Of a stretch of DNA of 64,000 bases, positions 17,842 to 26,614 are shown piece by piece. Position 1 is the stretch's first letter. Every line of letters begins with the position of its first letter. The translations under genes were made by a program, and so were the position numbers. Below the pieces are notes generated by a model. That model saw only the letters and a program-made list of their open reading frames with translations. It was not told the DNA's origin and made no database searches. The DNA comes from Corynebacterium sp. p3-SID1145 (GTDB taxonomy: Bacteria; Actinomycetota; Actinomycetes; Mycobacteriales; Mycobacteriaceae): the NCBI GenBank assembly GCA_025144245.1, contig JALXXC010000002.1, positions 225,076 through 289,075 of the forward strand. The letters run 5' to 3'.

Positions 17842-18282
17842 CTACCTGTCGTCCGCGCGGCGGGCGGCGTTTCGCAGCGCCCCCAGATCCACCTGTGGAG
17901 CGGGATGAGCGGTTGCGGCTTCAGCGCCAGCTTCCGCATCCTTCGCCTGGGCGAAGAGCTTCGCTGCGCGGGCACCCTGGTTTCCGGCGGCGGCGACAGC
18001 CGCGATGCCCACGAGCGCGAGGACCACCGGGCCTGCCCAGAGCCAGCCGTCGGCGATGAATGCAAATGCAGCGCCGAACGCGAGAGCGAGGCCGCCGAGG
18101 ATCAAATACGGTCCCGCCACCTTGTGCGCCTGCACCCAAATCTCTTCGTCCTTACGCACTTCCGGAACGTGGAGGCCCACAACGTTGTTGCCGGGCAGAC
18201 GGCCCAGCGCGGCTAGCAGGCCCGGGATGAGAAGGGCGAGTGCGAAGACAATGAAAACGACACCGATTGCGACACCAGTCAT
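17842..18282 (-). CDS. SdpI-family membrane protein heading the trp operon
   Basis: A 146-residue membrane protein with three or four hydrophobic helices and the SdpI-like pattern in which a short first helix (LALLIPGLLAALGRLPGNN) is followed by EEIWVQAHKVAGPYLI. SdpI proteins are known as immunity or signalling proteins in Bacillus, but most actinobacterial members are uncharacterised. The start ATG 18282 fits the first helix; GTG/ATG codons further upstream would add an unstructured N-terminus. It precedes trpE by 25 nt. A role in tryptophan transport or control cannot be shown from sequence. Confidence 0.75.
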   Translation of the reverse strand: MTGVAIGVVFIVFALALLIPGLLAALGRLPGNNVVGLHVPEVRKDEEIWVQAHKVAGPYLILGGLALAFGAAFAFIADGWLWAGPVVLALVGIAAVAAAGNQGARAAKLFAQAKDAEAGAEAATAHPAPQVDLGALRNAARRADDR

Positions 18283-18383
18283 AATTTCAAAGTCTACTTT
18301 TGTGTGACTCGGGGCACGTGTTCGGGGGTCCTGCGGAAACACCAGATTTCATCTGAGGGGTGCCGTCGGGAAGAATAGAAAAT

Positions 18384-18407
18384 AATAAGGCGCAGTGTCG
18401 CCTTATT
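18384..18407. promoter_or_regulatory. 9-bp inverted repeat in the divergent trp/symporter region
   Basis: AATAAGGCG - 6 nt - CGCCTTATT lies between the SdpI/trp operon and the divergent symporter. Read on the minus strand the stem is followed by an ATTTTCTATTC tract, like an intrinsic terminator or attenuator upstream of the trp genes. It could equally be an operator. No leader peptide with tandem Trp codons was found next to it. Confidence 0.5.
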
Positions 18408-18457
18408 CATTTCCCGTTCCCCGCCTGAACCAAGGCAAACCGAGCAAAGGGTAAAAC

Positions 18458-19681
18458 ATGAACACCAAGTCGATCACGAGGTCGCTGCTGTTCTGGATCG
18501 TCGTGGCCATCGTGCTCGGCGTCTGCTGCAGCTTCTTCTTCCCCGAATGGCTCGCCCGTATATTCATCACGTTCAACGGGCTCTTCGCCAATTTCCTGGG
18601 ATTCTTCGTTCCTGTCCTCATCTTCGCGCTGATCACCCCAGCGATCGCCGGTCTGGGCCGCGGCGCAGGCAAGTGGTTGGGAATCACCGCCGGTATCGCC
18701 TACGGCTCCACAGTGATCTCCGGCTTGATCGCCTGGGGACTGTCCGCGGTGCTGTATCCGTGGCTGCTAGGTGACCAGCAGCTGGTCACGGATGTGGACG
18801 ACGTGGAGGAGGGGGCGCTCGCCCCGTTCTTCGAGGTGGAGATTCCCGCGCCGTTCGAGGTGATGACTGCTTTGGTGCTCGCATTCTGCATCGGTCTCGC
18901 CATGACGGCTGTCAAGTCCGACACCATGTACAAGGTCGCCACGGAGCTCGAGAACGTGATCATGAAGGTAGTCACGTCATTCGTCATCCCGCTGTTGCCG
19001 CTGTTCATCTTCGGCATCTTCCTCAACCTGGGCATGAACGAGAACCTCGGTGCCACGATGGCGGCGTTCGGCAAGGTGCTGGTGCTGTCGGTGATTATGA
19101 CGATCGTGCTCCTGGTGGTGCAGTACCTTATAGCCGGTGCTGTCGCCGGAGTGAATCCGTTCACCGCACTGCGCAACATGCTGCCCGCGTACTTCACTGC
19201 GCTGGGCACGTCCTCGTCGGCGGCGACGATCCCAGTTACGTTGCGTTCCACGCTGAACAACAAGGTGGACGAGAACGTCGCCGGTTTCGTTGTGCCGCTT
19301 TGCGCCACGATCCACCTGTCCGGCTCGATGATGAAGATCGGGCTCTACGCCTTCGCGGTGATTTACATGGGCGGCATGGATGTTCCGTGGGGCCTTTCCC
19401 TCGGTTTCATCCTCCTGCTGGGAATCATGATGATCGCGGCACCGGGTGTTCCCGGGGGAGCGATCATGGCGGCCACCGGCCTCCTCGCCTCCATGCTGGG
19501 CTTCAACGACGACATGGTCGCGCTGATGATCGCCGCCTACATCGTGATTGATTCCTTCGGCACCGCGGCGAATGTCACGGGTGACGGCGCGATCGCGCTC
19601 GTGCTCAATCGCTTCGCTGCGGGCAAGATCGAGGGCCACAGCGCGAAGCGGGAGGAGCTTGACGACGCCACCGTCTCTTAG
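18458..19681 (+). CDS. Dicarboxylate/amino acid:cation symporter (DAACS family)
   Basis: A 407-residue inner-membrane symporter of the GltP/SDF family. It has eight or so hydrophobic segments, the serine-rich reentrant loop (GTSSSAATIPVTLRS near residue 248), and the C-terminal substrate-binding segment (VIDSFGTAANVTGDG near residue 363). The start has AAAGGG upstream. It is divergent from the SdpI/trp operon. The substrate (glutamate, aspartate, serine or C4-dicarboxylate) cannot be assigned from sequence. Confidence 0.88.
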   Translation: MNTKSITRSLLFWIVVAIVLGVCCSFFFPEWLARIFITFNGLFANFLGFFVPVLIFALITPAIAGLGRGAGKWLGITAGIAYGSTVISGLIAWGLSAVLYPWLLGDQQLVTDVDDVEEGALAPFFEVEIPAPFEVMTALVLAFCIGLAMTAVKSDTMYKVATELENVIMKVVTSFVIPLLPLFIFGIFLNLGMNENLGATMAAFGKVLVLSVIMTIVLLVVQYLIAGAVAGVNPFTALRNMLPAYFTALGTSSSAATIPVTLRSTLNNKVDENVAGFVVPLCATIHLSGSMMKIGLYAFAVIYMGGMDVPWGLSLGFILLLGIMMIAAPGVPGGAIMAATGLLASMLGFNDDMVALMIAAYIVIDSFGTAANVTGDGAIALVLNRFAAGKIEGHSAKREELDDATVS

Positions 19682-19701
19682 CCCCTCCCCTTCCGTCTCC
19701 A

Positions 19702-19737
19702 CCGGCTGATGTTTCACGTGAAACATGGCCGGTTTTT
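19702..19737 (+). terminator. Intrinsic terminator built around a parS site
   Basis: CCGGC (19702-19706) and GCCGG (19728-19732) flank a perfect parS palindrome, and TTTTT follows at once. The whole unit folds as one long stem-loop and ends the symporter gene 20 nt after its stop. Confidence 0.75.
19710..19725. other. parS centromere site (intergenic)
   Basis: A perfect TGTTTCACGTGAAACA between the symporter and the DUF5129 gene, forming the core of the terminator hairpin described at 19702-19737. Confidence 0.95.
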
Positions 19738-19777
19738 CTTTGGGATCGAATTCTATTCAGGGCGTTAAGATGTGCTC

Positions 19778-21223
19778 ATGAATGGAAAGCAGATCGCAGG
19801 AGCATTCGGAATCACGGCGGCGTTGGCGGTCGCGGGCGGCGCGGCGGGCTACGCCATCACGGATGTGCCAGAGTCCGGCTCGATTGCGGTCGAGCAAAAT
19901 GCCGTCCCGCAGGTGACGATTGACGACCCCGATGACGTTCTCTCTCCCGAGGATGAGGCCCGCATGGTGAAGGATGCGGAGCGCCTCGACCACCCGGCAG
20001 TGGTGAAGGATCTGCACTACATGGTGTTCGCGGAGAACCACGAGAATGTTCTCGACACCGTCGAGGAGTTTGTCCGCGATACCTACCCCGAGATGATCGG
20101 CAATGCGGACAACGAAGATGTCCGTTTCGCCGACGGCACCATGATCATCGGTGTGGGCCTCGACCCCCGCCAAGCCTTCGGATACTACGGCGATGACGTC
20201 GCGGCTCAGCTCCGCGTCGACTACGGCCAGCGCGACGAGCAGGTTCTCGACGCCATGAAGTCGGGAGTGAAGGACGGCAACATCCCCGCAGGACTCTTTG
20301 CCGCGGCCCGGACAGCGATGGATACGCAGGCTGCCGCCGACTATGACGTGGAGAGTGCACAGGATGACCGGGTCGGGGCGGCGCTCGGTCTCGGCGCTGC
20401 CGGGCTCGGATTGGGAACAGCGGGCAGCGCCATTGCCATCGGTGTAACGAACAGCCGTCGGAAGAAGATCGCCCAGGCGCGAGAAGACTATGAATCAGTC
20501 ACCACGGAATACGCGGAACTCGCTGGCCGGCTCGACCAAATCGATATCCGCGCGAATTCCGTGTCCTCCTCGTTCGCGGACGCAGAGCTGCGCAAGCAGT
20601 GGAACGAGGTCCGCGACACGTTCTTCAGCTACCACGATGCGGTCAGCGGAACCGGCGGAATCGGCGACATCAAGATCGACGACGACAAGGAAGCGTTGCG
20701 CAACCACAAGAAGCTGCGTGAGGCCGCGACGTCAGTGGAGCACGTCTCCAACGCCGAAGACAACATCAACCGTCTCTTCGAGATCGAGCGGGGTGATCCT
20801 GCGTCCCGGCGGGCGGCGCTGACGGACATCCGGGAAGATGTGATCCTGGCCAAGCACAAGGTGAAAGACGGGCAGCTCAAATCCGACTTGGTTGACCTCG
20901 AGCAGCGCATCGGTGCCCTCGACGCGGACCCGGCCGCTCCCGGCTTCGTGGACGAGTTCGTCCGCGTGCTTGGCGATTACCGCTTGCTCTTGGGTGAAGT
21001 GAAGCGACGCGAGTTCTCCGACGTGAAGGAATACGAGCCCCTGCGTAAACCCGCTATTTACGACAGTGGTTACAACTACTACGGCTATGTGCCGTTCATC
21101 GTCATGAACGACTGGCATGACAGCAATGTTCAGACCCATGAGAGCCACAGCTCCTCCGGCGGAACGTCCCCGGGAGTCGCATCGTCCGGATTTACCGCCG
21201 CCGGCAGCTCTTCGTCCTTTTAG
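19778..21223 (+). CDS. DUF5129-type membrane protein with TPM-like N-terminal domain
   Basis: A 481-residue protein. After a hydrophobic N-terminal segment (residues 7-27, signal or anchor) there is a TPM/YgcG-like domain: VLSPEDEARMVKDAERL and a later MIIGVGLDPR pattern. A second hydrophobic segment lies near residues 205-225 (GLGAAGLGLGTAG), then a long helical part likely to form coiled coils, and a Ser/Gly-rich C-terminus. This architecture matches the corynebacterial DUF5129 proteins. The ATG at 19778 is preceded by TAAGAT with a 6-nt gap, which suggests a leaderless mRNA. Function is unknown; TPM proteins are often linked to membrane or photosystem repair in other organisms. Confidence 0.75.
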   Translation: MNGKQIAGAFGITAALAVAGGAAGYAITDVPESGSIAVEQNAVPQVTIDDPDDVLSPEDEARMVKDAERLDHPAVVKDLHYMVFAENHENVLDTVEEFVRDTYPEMIGNADNEDVRFADGTMIIGVGLDPRQAFGYYGDDVAAQLRVDYGQRDEQVLDAMKSGVKDGNIPAGLFAAARTAMDTQAAADYDVESAQDDRVGAALGLGAAGLGLGTAGSAIAIGVTNSRRKKIAQAREDYESVTTEYAELAGRLDQIDIRANSVSSSFADAELRKQWNEVRDTFFSYHDAVSGTGGIGDIKIDDDKEALRNHKKLREAATSVEHVSNAEDNINRLFEIERGDPASRRAALTDIREDVILAKHKVKDGQLKSDLVDLEQRIGALDADPAAPGFVDEFVRVLGDYRLLLGEVKRREFSDVKEYEPLRKPAIYDSGYNYYGYVPFIVMNDWHDSNVQTHESHSSSGGTSPGVASSGFTAAGSSSSF

Positions 21224-21278
21224 CGCTCGTCATTCTCAACTCTGCTTTTCCGGAGCGCGTTAGCCGTAACATGGATAC

Positions 21279-21812
21279 ATGGTCTCCATTTTCTACGCCA
21301 CCTTCTACGGCTCCACAAAGCAATACGCGGATGCGCTCGCCGAGCACTTCGGAAAGAGCGCGGAGGAGATCACGGATGATACGGCCGCACTAATCAGCGC
21401 CGCCTCACCCGACCCCCTCATCATCCTCTCCCCTGTCCACGGCCCGGCGCACCCAGGGGTGAAGCTCATCAGGGCACTCTCGGAGGATGTGCTCCGCTAC
21501 CGCCCCGTCGCCCTGGCAACGGTCGGAATGACTCTGGACCACGTCGCGCAGTCCCAAGACCCCGCGGGCAAGCTGCTGGGCGACCGCGCACAGTGGGTCT
21601 CCCGGTTCTACTTGCCGGGGCGCTTGAACTACTCCGAGCTGAGCAAAAAGCACCACAAGATTATGGAGGGTATCGTGTTCGGGCTTAAGCTCACGGGCGC
21701 TAAGGGTGAGAACGAGAAGATGATCGTTGACACCTACGGCAAGGACGTCGACCGGGTCGATCTCTCACGGATCGAGCCGATTGTCCAGTGGGTGGGCAAT
21801 CACACATGGTGA
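21279..21812 (+). CDS. Flavodoxin-domain protein, copy 1
   Basis: A 177-residue flavodoxin-fold protein. The FMN phosphate loop is the YGSTKQYA segment at residues 10-17. The rest has the alternating strand-helix pattern and a later VGMTLD. It is related to the next gene over its whole length. A TAACAT -10-like hexamer ends 6 nt before the ATG. Likely a cytoplasmic redox protein related to menaquinone- or protoporphyrinogen-type flavodoxins, but the partner is unknown. Confidence 0.82.
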   Translation: MVSIFYATFYGSTKQYADALAEHFGKSAEEITDDTAALISAASPDPLIILSPVHGPAHPGVKLIRALSEDVLRYRPVALATVGMTLDHVAQSQDPAGKLLGDRAQWVSRFYLPGRLNYSELSKKHHKIMEGIVFGLKLTGAKGENEKMIVDTYGKDVDRVDLSRIEPIVQWVGNHTW

Positions 21813-21813
21813 G

Positions 21814-21829
21814 ACCGCGGAAACGCGGT
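21814..21829 (+). other. Hairpin between the two flavodoxin genes
   Basis: ACCGCG - GAAA - CGCGGT forms a 6-bp stem with a stable GNRA tetraloop in the 29-nt gap between the tandem genes. It has no U-tract, so an RNA stability or processing element is more likely than a terminator. Confidence 0.5.
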
Positions 21830-21841
21830 TAGCGTAGAGAT

Positions 21842-22366
21842 ATGACCACTATCTTTTACGCCACGCTCTATGGTTCCACTAAGCAGTACGCGGAAGCGCT
21901 CGCGGATCGACTGGGTGTCGAGGCCCACGAGATCAACGAGAACAGCGCCGAGCTTATCGATGCCGCGTCGTCCGACCCCATCGTCGTCTTCTCCCCTGTC
22001 CACGGCTCCTTCGTCCGCGGGGCGAAATTCCTGAACGAGTTGGGTGCGGATGTCGTCGAAAAGCGGAAGGTGTGCCTCGCAGCAGTCGGCATGGCGCTCG
22101 ACGGCGTGAATGCGGAACTCGACCAGGCCGGCAGCATCCTCGGTGAGTTGGCCGACCACGTGAAGCGGGTGTATCTCCCCGGCCGCATCAACTATTCGGA
22201 ACTCGAGCCCGAGCACTATGCCATTTTGGAGTCCCGCATCGACAAGAAGAGGGAGCTGGATGAGCCGTCGGTGAACGATCAGATGCTGATCGATACCTTC
22301 GGCGAAGGCATTGACCGCGTCGACCTGAGCAGGATCGACGAGATCGTGGAGTGGCTGGAGAGCTAA
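21842..22366 (+). CDS. Flavodoxin-domain protein, copy 2
   Basis: A 174-residue paralogue of the preceding gene. Both begin with an FYAT-YGSTKQYA-ALA pattern, share SPVHG, and end with a VDRVDLSRI-like segment, so they arose by tandem duplication. TAGCGT ends 6 nt before the ATG, so this copy may have its own leaderless promoter in addition to readthrough. Confidence 0.82.
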   Translation: MTTIFYATLYGSTKQYAEALADRLGVEAHEINENSAELIDAASSDPIVVFSPVHGSFVRGAKFLNELGADVVEKRKVCLAAVGMALDGVNAELDQAGSILGELADHVKRVYLPGRINYSELEPEHYAILESRIDKKRELDEPSVNDQMLIDTFGEGIDRVDLSRIDEIVEWLES

Positions 22367-22378
22367 GCCACCGGAAGG

Positions 22379-22394
22379 TGTTTCACGTGAAACA
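22379..22394. other. parS centromere site (intergenic)
   Basis: A perfect TGTTTCACGTGAAACA in the 84-nt gap before leuS, 13 nt after the flavodoxin stop. CCGG blocks stand on both sides, but no U-tract follows. Confidence 0.95.
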
Positions 22395-22436
22395 TCGTTA
22401 AGCCCTCCGGCCGGTGTGCTCGTCGGCGTGGCCTAC

Positions 22437-22442
22437 TACACT
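22437..22442 (+). promoter_or_regulatory. -10 element for leaderless leuS
   Basis: TACACT ends 8 nt before the leuS ATG and there is no Shine-Dalgarno sequence. This places the transcript start at or next to the A of the start codon. Confidence 0.5.
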
Positions 22443-22450
22443 GGCTAAGC

Positions 22451-25324
22451 ATGACTAGCGCTACTGGACCGGCGTTCCGCTACTCGGCGGGCCTTGCCAA
22501 CGAGATCGAACAGAAATGGCAGAAGTACTGGATCGACAACGGGACGTTCAACGCCCCGAACCCCGTCGGTCCCCTAGCGCCGTCGACGGGCGGGGACCCG
22601 CTTCGGGCAAACAAGCTCAACGTCCAGGACATGTTCCCCTACCCCTCAGGTGCGGGCCTGCATGTCGGCCACCCGTTGGGCTACATCGCCACGGACGTCT
22701 TCGCGCGCTACAACCGCATGCTGGGCAAGAACGTCCTGCACACCCTCGGCTATGACGCCTTCGGACTGCCGGCCGAGCAATACGCCATCCAGACGGGAAC
22801 ACACCCCCGCACAACGACGATGGCGAACATTGAGAACATGACCCGCCAGCTCGACGCTCTCGGCCTGGGTCACGACCGCCGGCGCTCCGTGGCCACGACG
22901 GACCCGGAGTTCTACAAGTGGACGCAGTGGATCTTCCTGCAGATCTTCAATTCCTGGTTCGACGAGGAGCAGCAGAAAGCCCGGCCGATCGCGGAATTGA
23001 TCGACGAGCTGGAATCCGGTGAACGCACCACTAAAGACGGACGCGTCTACGGCGAGCTTGAGCCGGCAGAAAAGCAGAAAGCGGTCGATGAATTCCGTCT
23101 CGTCTACCTCTCCGACTCCATGGTCAACTGGTGCCCGGGCCTGGGTACGGTGCTCGCGAACGAGGAGGTCACCGCAGAGGGTCGCTCGGAGCGCGGCAAC
23201 TACCCGGTCTTCCGTAAGCGCCTCCGCCAGTGGATGATGCGCATCACCGCCTATTCGGACCGCTTGCTCGACGACCTTGAACTGTTGGACTGGCCTGAGA
23301 AGGTCAAGGCCATGCAGCGCAATTGGATCGGCCGCTCCCGCGGTGCGGAGGTCACCTTCCAGGCGGTGGGCAACGACGGCGCTGAGCACGCGATCGACGT
23401 CTTCACTACCCGTCCGGACACTCTGTTCGGCGCGACCTTCATGGTTCTCGCGCCCGAGCACGACCTCGTCGATGGGCTCGTGGCGGAGGAGTACGCGGCG
23501 GACGTCGATAAGCGGTGGACCTACGGTGAGACGACGCCGAAGGAGGCTGTGGCGGCCTACAAGCGTGCGATCGCGGCGAAGTCCGACGTCGAGCGCCAGG
23601 AGAACAAGGAGAAGACCGGTGTCTTTCTCGGCGCGTACGCCACTAACCCCGTCAACGGGAAGCAAGTGCCGGTGTTCATCGCCGACTACGTGCTCACCGG
23701 CTACGGCACGGGCGCGGTCATGTCGGTGCCGGCGCACGACGAGCGCGACTACGAATTCGCAAAGGTCTTCGGCTTGCCCATCGTCCCCGTTCTCGATGGG
23801 GGAAATATTGAGGAAGCCGCGTATACGGAGGACGGTCCGCACATCAACTCGTCTAATGAAGACGGTCTGGACCTGAACGGTCTGGGCAAAGGCGAGGCGA
23901 TCGAGAAGGCGATTGAGTGGATCGTCGATAAGCAAGCCGGCGTTGAGCGCATCCAGTACAAACTGCGCGATTGGCTGTTTGCCCGTCAGCGCTACTGGGG
24001 TGAGCCTTTCCCGATCGTGTACGACGAGAACGGCGTGGCGCACGCTCTGCCGGAATCCATGCTGCCGGTTGAGTTGCCGGAGGTGGAGGACTACAACCCG
24101 GTGTCCTTCGACTCGGACGACGCCGACTCGGAGCCCTCTCCCCCGCTGGCCAAGGCCACCGATTGGGTCAATGTGACGCTGGACCTCGGTGACGGCGAGA
24201 AGCAGTACACACGCGACACCAATGTGATGCCTCAGTGGGCGGGTTCTTCGTGGTACCAGCTGAGGTACATCGACCCGACGAACGAAGTGTCCTTTTGCGA
24301 CATTGAGAACGAACGCTACTGGACGGGCCCGCAGCCGGAGAAGCACGGCCCGAACGATCCGGGCGGCGTGGACCTCTATGTCGGCGGTGTCGAGCACGCA
24401 GTCCTTCACCTCCTGTACTCCCGTTTCTGGCATAAGGTGCTCTTCGACCTGGGTCACGTCACCTCCAAGGAGCCCTACCGCCGCCTGTACAACCAGGGTT
24501 ACATCCAGGCGTACGCTTACACGGACTCGCGCGGAGTCTATGTCCCAGCCGCCGAGGTCGAGGAGAAGGACGGAAAGTTCTTCCACAACGGCGAAGAGGT
24601 CAACCAGGAGTACGGCAAAATGGGCAAGTCCCTGAAGAATGCCGTGGCACCGGATGACATCGCGCGCGACTTCGGTGCAGATACGCTGCGTGTTTACGAG
24701 ATGTCGATGGGTCCGCTGGACACGTCCCGCCCGTGGGCGACGAAGGATGTCGTCGGTGCGCACCGCTTCCTCCAGCGTCTGTGGCGCCTTGTCGTCGACG
24801 AAGAGACCGGGGAGGTCACCGTCACCGACGAGCCGATGAGCGACGACGACGCGAAGCAGCTTCACCGCACGATCGCCGGAGTGCGGGACGACTACGAGCA
24901 CCTGCGCGATAACACGGTCGTGGCGAAGCTCATCGAGTACGTCAACTATCTGACCAAGGCTCGCGAGAGCAAGGACGGCGGGAATGTTTCACGTGAAACA
25001 GTGGAGCCGCTCGTCCAGATGGTCTCCCCCGTTGCGCCGCACATCGCCGAAGAGCTGTGGAAGCTGCTCGGGCACGACGACACGATCACATTCGAGGACT
25101 TCCCGACCTTCGATGAGAGCTTGCTTGTCGACGACACCGTGGAGATCCCCGTCCAGATCAACGGAAAGGTCCGCGCGCGCGTCGACGTTCCGGCTGAGGC
25201 GTCGAAGGATGAGATTGAGGGCATTGCGCTTGCCGACGAGCGCGTTGCCGGCCTCATTGAGGGAAAGAACGTGGTCAAAACCATTGTCGTGCCCGGCCGC
25301 ATGGTGAACCTGGTGGTGAAGTAG
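22451..25324 (+). CDS. leuS: Leucyl-tRNA synthetase
   Basis: Class Ia synthetase of 957 residues that charges tRNA-Leu. The HIGH-type motif appears as [10 protein letters not shown] near residue 75 and the KMSKS-type motif as GKMGKSLKN near residue 722. The CP1 editing domain lies between, with the [15 protein letters not shown] segment near residue 422 containing the editing Asp. No ribosome-binding site is visible; see the -10 at 22437. A parS site is embedded near the anticodon-binding domain and is read as VSRET. Confidence 0.97.
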   Translation: MTSATGPAFRYSAGLANEIEQKWQKYWIDNGTFNAPNPVGPLAPSTGGDPLRANKLNVQDMFPYPSGAGLHVGHPLGYIATDVFARYNRMLGKNVLHTLGYDAFGLPAEQYAIQTGTHPRTTTMANIENMTRQLDALGLGHDRRRSVATTDPEFYKWTQWIFLQIFNSWFDEEQQKARPIAELIDELESGERTTKDGRVYGELEPAEKQKAVDEFRLVYLSDSMVNWCPGLGTVLANEEVTAEGRSERGNYPVFRKRLRQWMMRITAYSDRLLDDLELLDWPEKVKAMQRNWIGRSRGAEVTFQAVGNDGAEHAIDVFTTRPDTLFGATFMVLAPEHDLVDGLVAEEYAADVDKRWTYGETTPKEAVAAYKRAIAAKSDVERQENKEKTGVFLGAYATNPVNGKQVPVFIADYVLTGYGTGAVMSVPAHDERDYEFAKVFGLPIVPVLDGGNIEEAAYTEDGPHINSSNEDGLDLNGLGKGEAIEKAIEWIVDKQAGVERIQYKLRDWLFARQRYWGEPFPIVYDENGVAHALPESMLPVELPEVEDYNPVSFDSDDADSEPSPPLAKATDWVNVTLDLGDGEKQYTRDTNVMPQWAGSSWYQLRYIDPTNEVSFCDIENERYWTGPQPEKHGPNDPGGVDLYVGGVEHAVLHLLYSRFWHKVLFDLGHVTSKEPYRRLYNQGYIQAYAYTDSRGVYVPAAEVEEKDGKFFHNGEEVNQEYGKMGKSLKNAVAPDDIARDFGADTLRVYEMSMGPLDTSRPWATKDVVGAHRFLQRLWRLVVDEETGEVTVTDEPMSDDDAKQLHRTIAGVRDDYEHLRDNTVVAKLIEYVNYLTKARESKDGGNVSRETVEPLVQMVSPVAPHIAEELWKLLGHDDTITFEDFPTFDESLLVDDTVEIPVQINGKVRARVDVPAEASKDEIEGIALADERVAGLIEGKNVVKTIVVPGRMVNLVVK
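24985..25000. other. parS centromere site inside leuS
   Basis: A perfect TGTTTCACGTGAAACA in the leuS coding sequence. It is read in the same frame as the trpCF copy, giving the peptide NVSRET. Confidence 0.95.
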
Positions 25325-25327
25325 CCG

Positions 25328-25861
25328 GTGCAGGCGAAACAGCGGGCCACCCGGGGAGCCGCGGTCGGCGCTCTCTTCGCCTACTCGGGTGTAGTCGTCT
25401 CGCTGACGATGCTGAAGCAGTTCTTCCGCATCGGATACCTGTGGGACCCGGCGAAACAACCGTTCGTCGGGCACTCCTTCATTCCGTTCCACGAGGTGTT
25501 CACCGCGTCATCGTGGTTCGGGCCACTCTTCGGGTACTGCGGCAATTTGGCGTTCTTCGTGCCGGTCGGGTTGATGCTCTACATCATCCTCGACCGAGTG
25601 AAATGGGCGACAATCGTCGGCGGCCTCTTCAGCTTGGCGGTTGAGGCGACCCAATTCTTCGCACAACTGGGCTACACGGATATCGACGATTTCATGATGA
25701 ACACCCTCGGCGCCTTCGTCGGCGCGACCATTGCGCGGTGGTGCGGGCCGAGACTCCACCGCCTGTGGATCACGTTGACATTCGCGGCTTTCGCAGTTTT
25801 CCTGGGCCTCGTAGCTGCAGGTGACAGTCTCGGGGACCCGAGGAAGGTGAAGCAGCTTTAG
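25328..25861 (+). CDS. VanZ family membrane protein
   Basis: A 177-residue membrane protein with four or five helices. It has the VanZ-like pattern: FHEVFTASSWFG, then a hydrophobic GNLAFFVPVGLMLYI helix, then AVEATQFF and DIDDFMMNTLGAFVG. In other bacteria VanZ is linked to low-level teicoplanin resistance, but most homologues are uncharacterised. GTG 25328 starts 3 nt after the leuS stop, so it is co-transcribed with leuS. Confidence 0.82.
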   Translation: MQAKQRATRGAAVGALFAYSGVVVSLTMLKQFFRIGYLWDPAKQPFVGHSFIPFHEVFTASSWFGPLFGYCGNLAFFVPVGLMLYIILDRVKWATIVGGLFSLAVEATQFFAQLGYTDIDDFMMNTLGAFVGATIARWCGPRLHRLWITLTFAAFAVFLGLVAAGDSLGDPRKVKQL

Positions 25862-25882
25862 AGCGGCTCTAGACTATGGGCT

Positions 25883-26245
25883 ATGAGCGATCGTGGCTGG
25901 TTTACACGCACCGTGTTCCCGACGGGCAACGAGCCCGACCCGCGTTTCACACTCGCCAACGAACGCACTTTTCTAGCGTGGACGCGCACCGCGCTAGCTT
26001 TCCTCGCCGGAGGAATCGCCCTCGAGGCCTTCGCGCTCCCCGGTGTCGACGAGGGGTTGCGCACCGTCGCCTCTGTCGTCCTGATTCTCGTGGGCGTGGC
26101 TATTTCTCTCGGTTCGGCCATCCGGTGGGTGCGCATTGAGCGCTCCCTGCGGCACGATCGTCCCCTCCCCGCCCCCGGCATCGTCCCGGTCTTGGGGCTG
26201 GGAGTTGGTTTGGCCAGCATCGTGGTCCTCATAGCCCTGTTCTAG
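25883..26245 (+). CDS. DUF202/YidH-type membrane protein
   Basis: A 120-residue protein of the DUF202 (YidH) family with three helices and the family motif NERTFLAWTRTALAF near residue 28. The start is preceded by TAGACT 7 nt upstream, which suggests a leaderless transcript independent of leuS/vanZ. Function unknown. It forms a pair with the next gene. Confidence 0.83.
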   Translation: MSDRGWFTRTVFPTGNEPDPRFTLANERTFLAWTRTALAFLAGGIALEAFALPGVDEGLRTVASVVLILVGVAISLGSAIRWVRIERSLRHDRPLPAPGIVPVLGLGVGLASIVVLIALF

Positions 26246-26284
26246 CGTCCAGTTCGTGTGCCTGTAAGCAAAGGAGGCTTCAAG

Positions 26285-26614
26285 ATGGCTCGACCGTCCA
26301 TTCCTGTAGCGGATGCCGGACTTCAGCCGGAGCGGACCGCTCTTGCATGGACGCGGACGGCATTGGCGATGATGGTCTGCTCGCTCACGCTTCTGCGCTG
26401 GTCAGAGACCTATTCTTCGCTGGTGTTCGGAGCGATAGGCGTACTTGCGGTGCTCTCGTTGGTGATCATCGCCCGCAACCGGGCGGAGTACCGCTCCGAG
26501 GCGCGGGGGCTGAGCGACGAACGAGTCGACGCGAATGTTTTCGGGGTCTTCGCCGTCACGACCGGCATGACAGTTCTCGGAGGGCTAGGGCTGTACCTGG
26601 TGGTGAGCAGCTAG
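26285..26614 (+). CDS. DUF202-type membrane protein, second of pair
   Basis: A 109-residue DUF202 protein with the motif PERTALAWTRTALAM near residue 13 and three helices. ATG 26285 has a perfect AAGGAGG at 7 nt spacing. It shows the same fold as the preceding gene but is more compact, so the two may form a hetero-oligomer. Its last 4 nt overlap the convergent gene. Confidence 0.83.
   Translation: MARPSIPVADAGLQPERTALAWTRTALAMMVCSLTLLRWSETYSSLVFGAIGVLAVLSLVIIARNRAEYRSEARGLSDERVDANVFGVFAVTTGMTVLGGLGLYLVVSS

Noticed and set aside
17817-18457. A classical trp leader peptide and attenuator
   Set aside because: No short ORF with tandem Trp codons was found; only the hairpin at 18384-18407 remains.
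22646-24901. A 751-residue minus-strand ORF inside leuS
   Set aside because: Shadow of leuS. Its composition (Val, Arg, His, Asp rich) is typical of antisense GC-rich frames.
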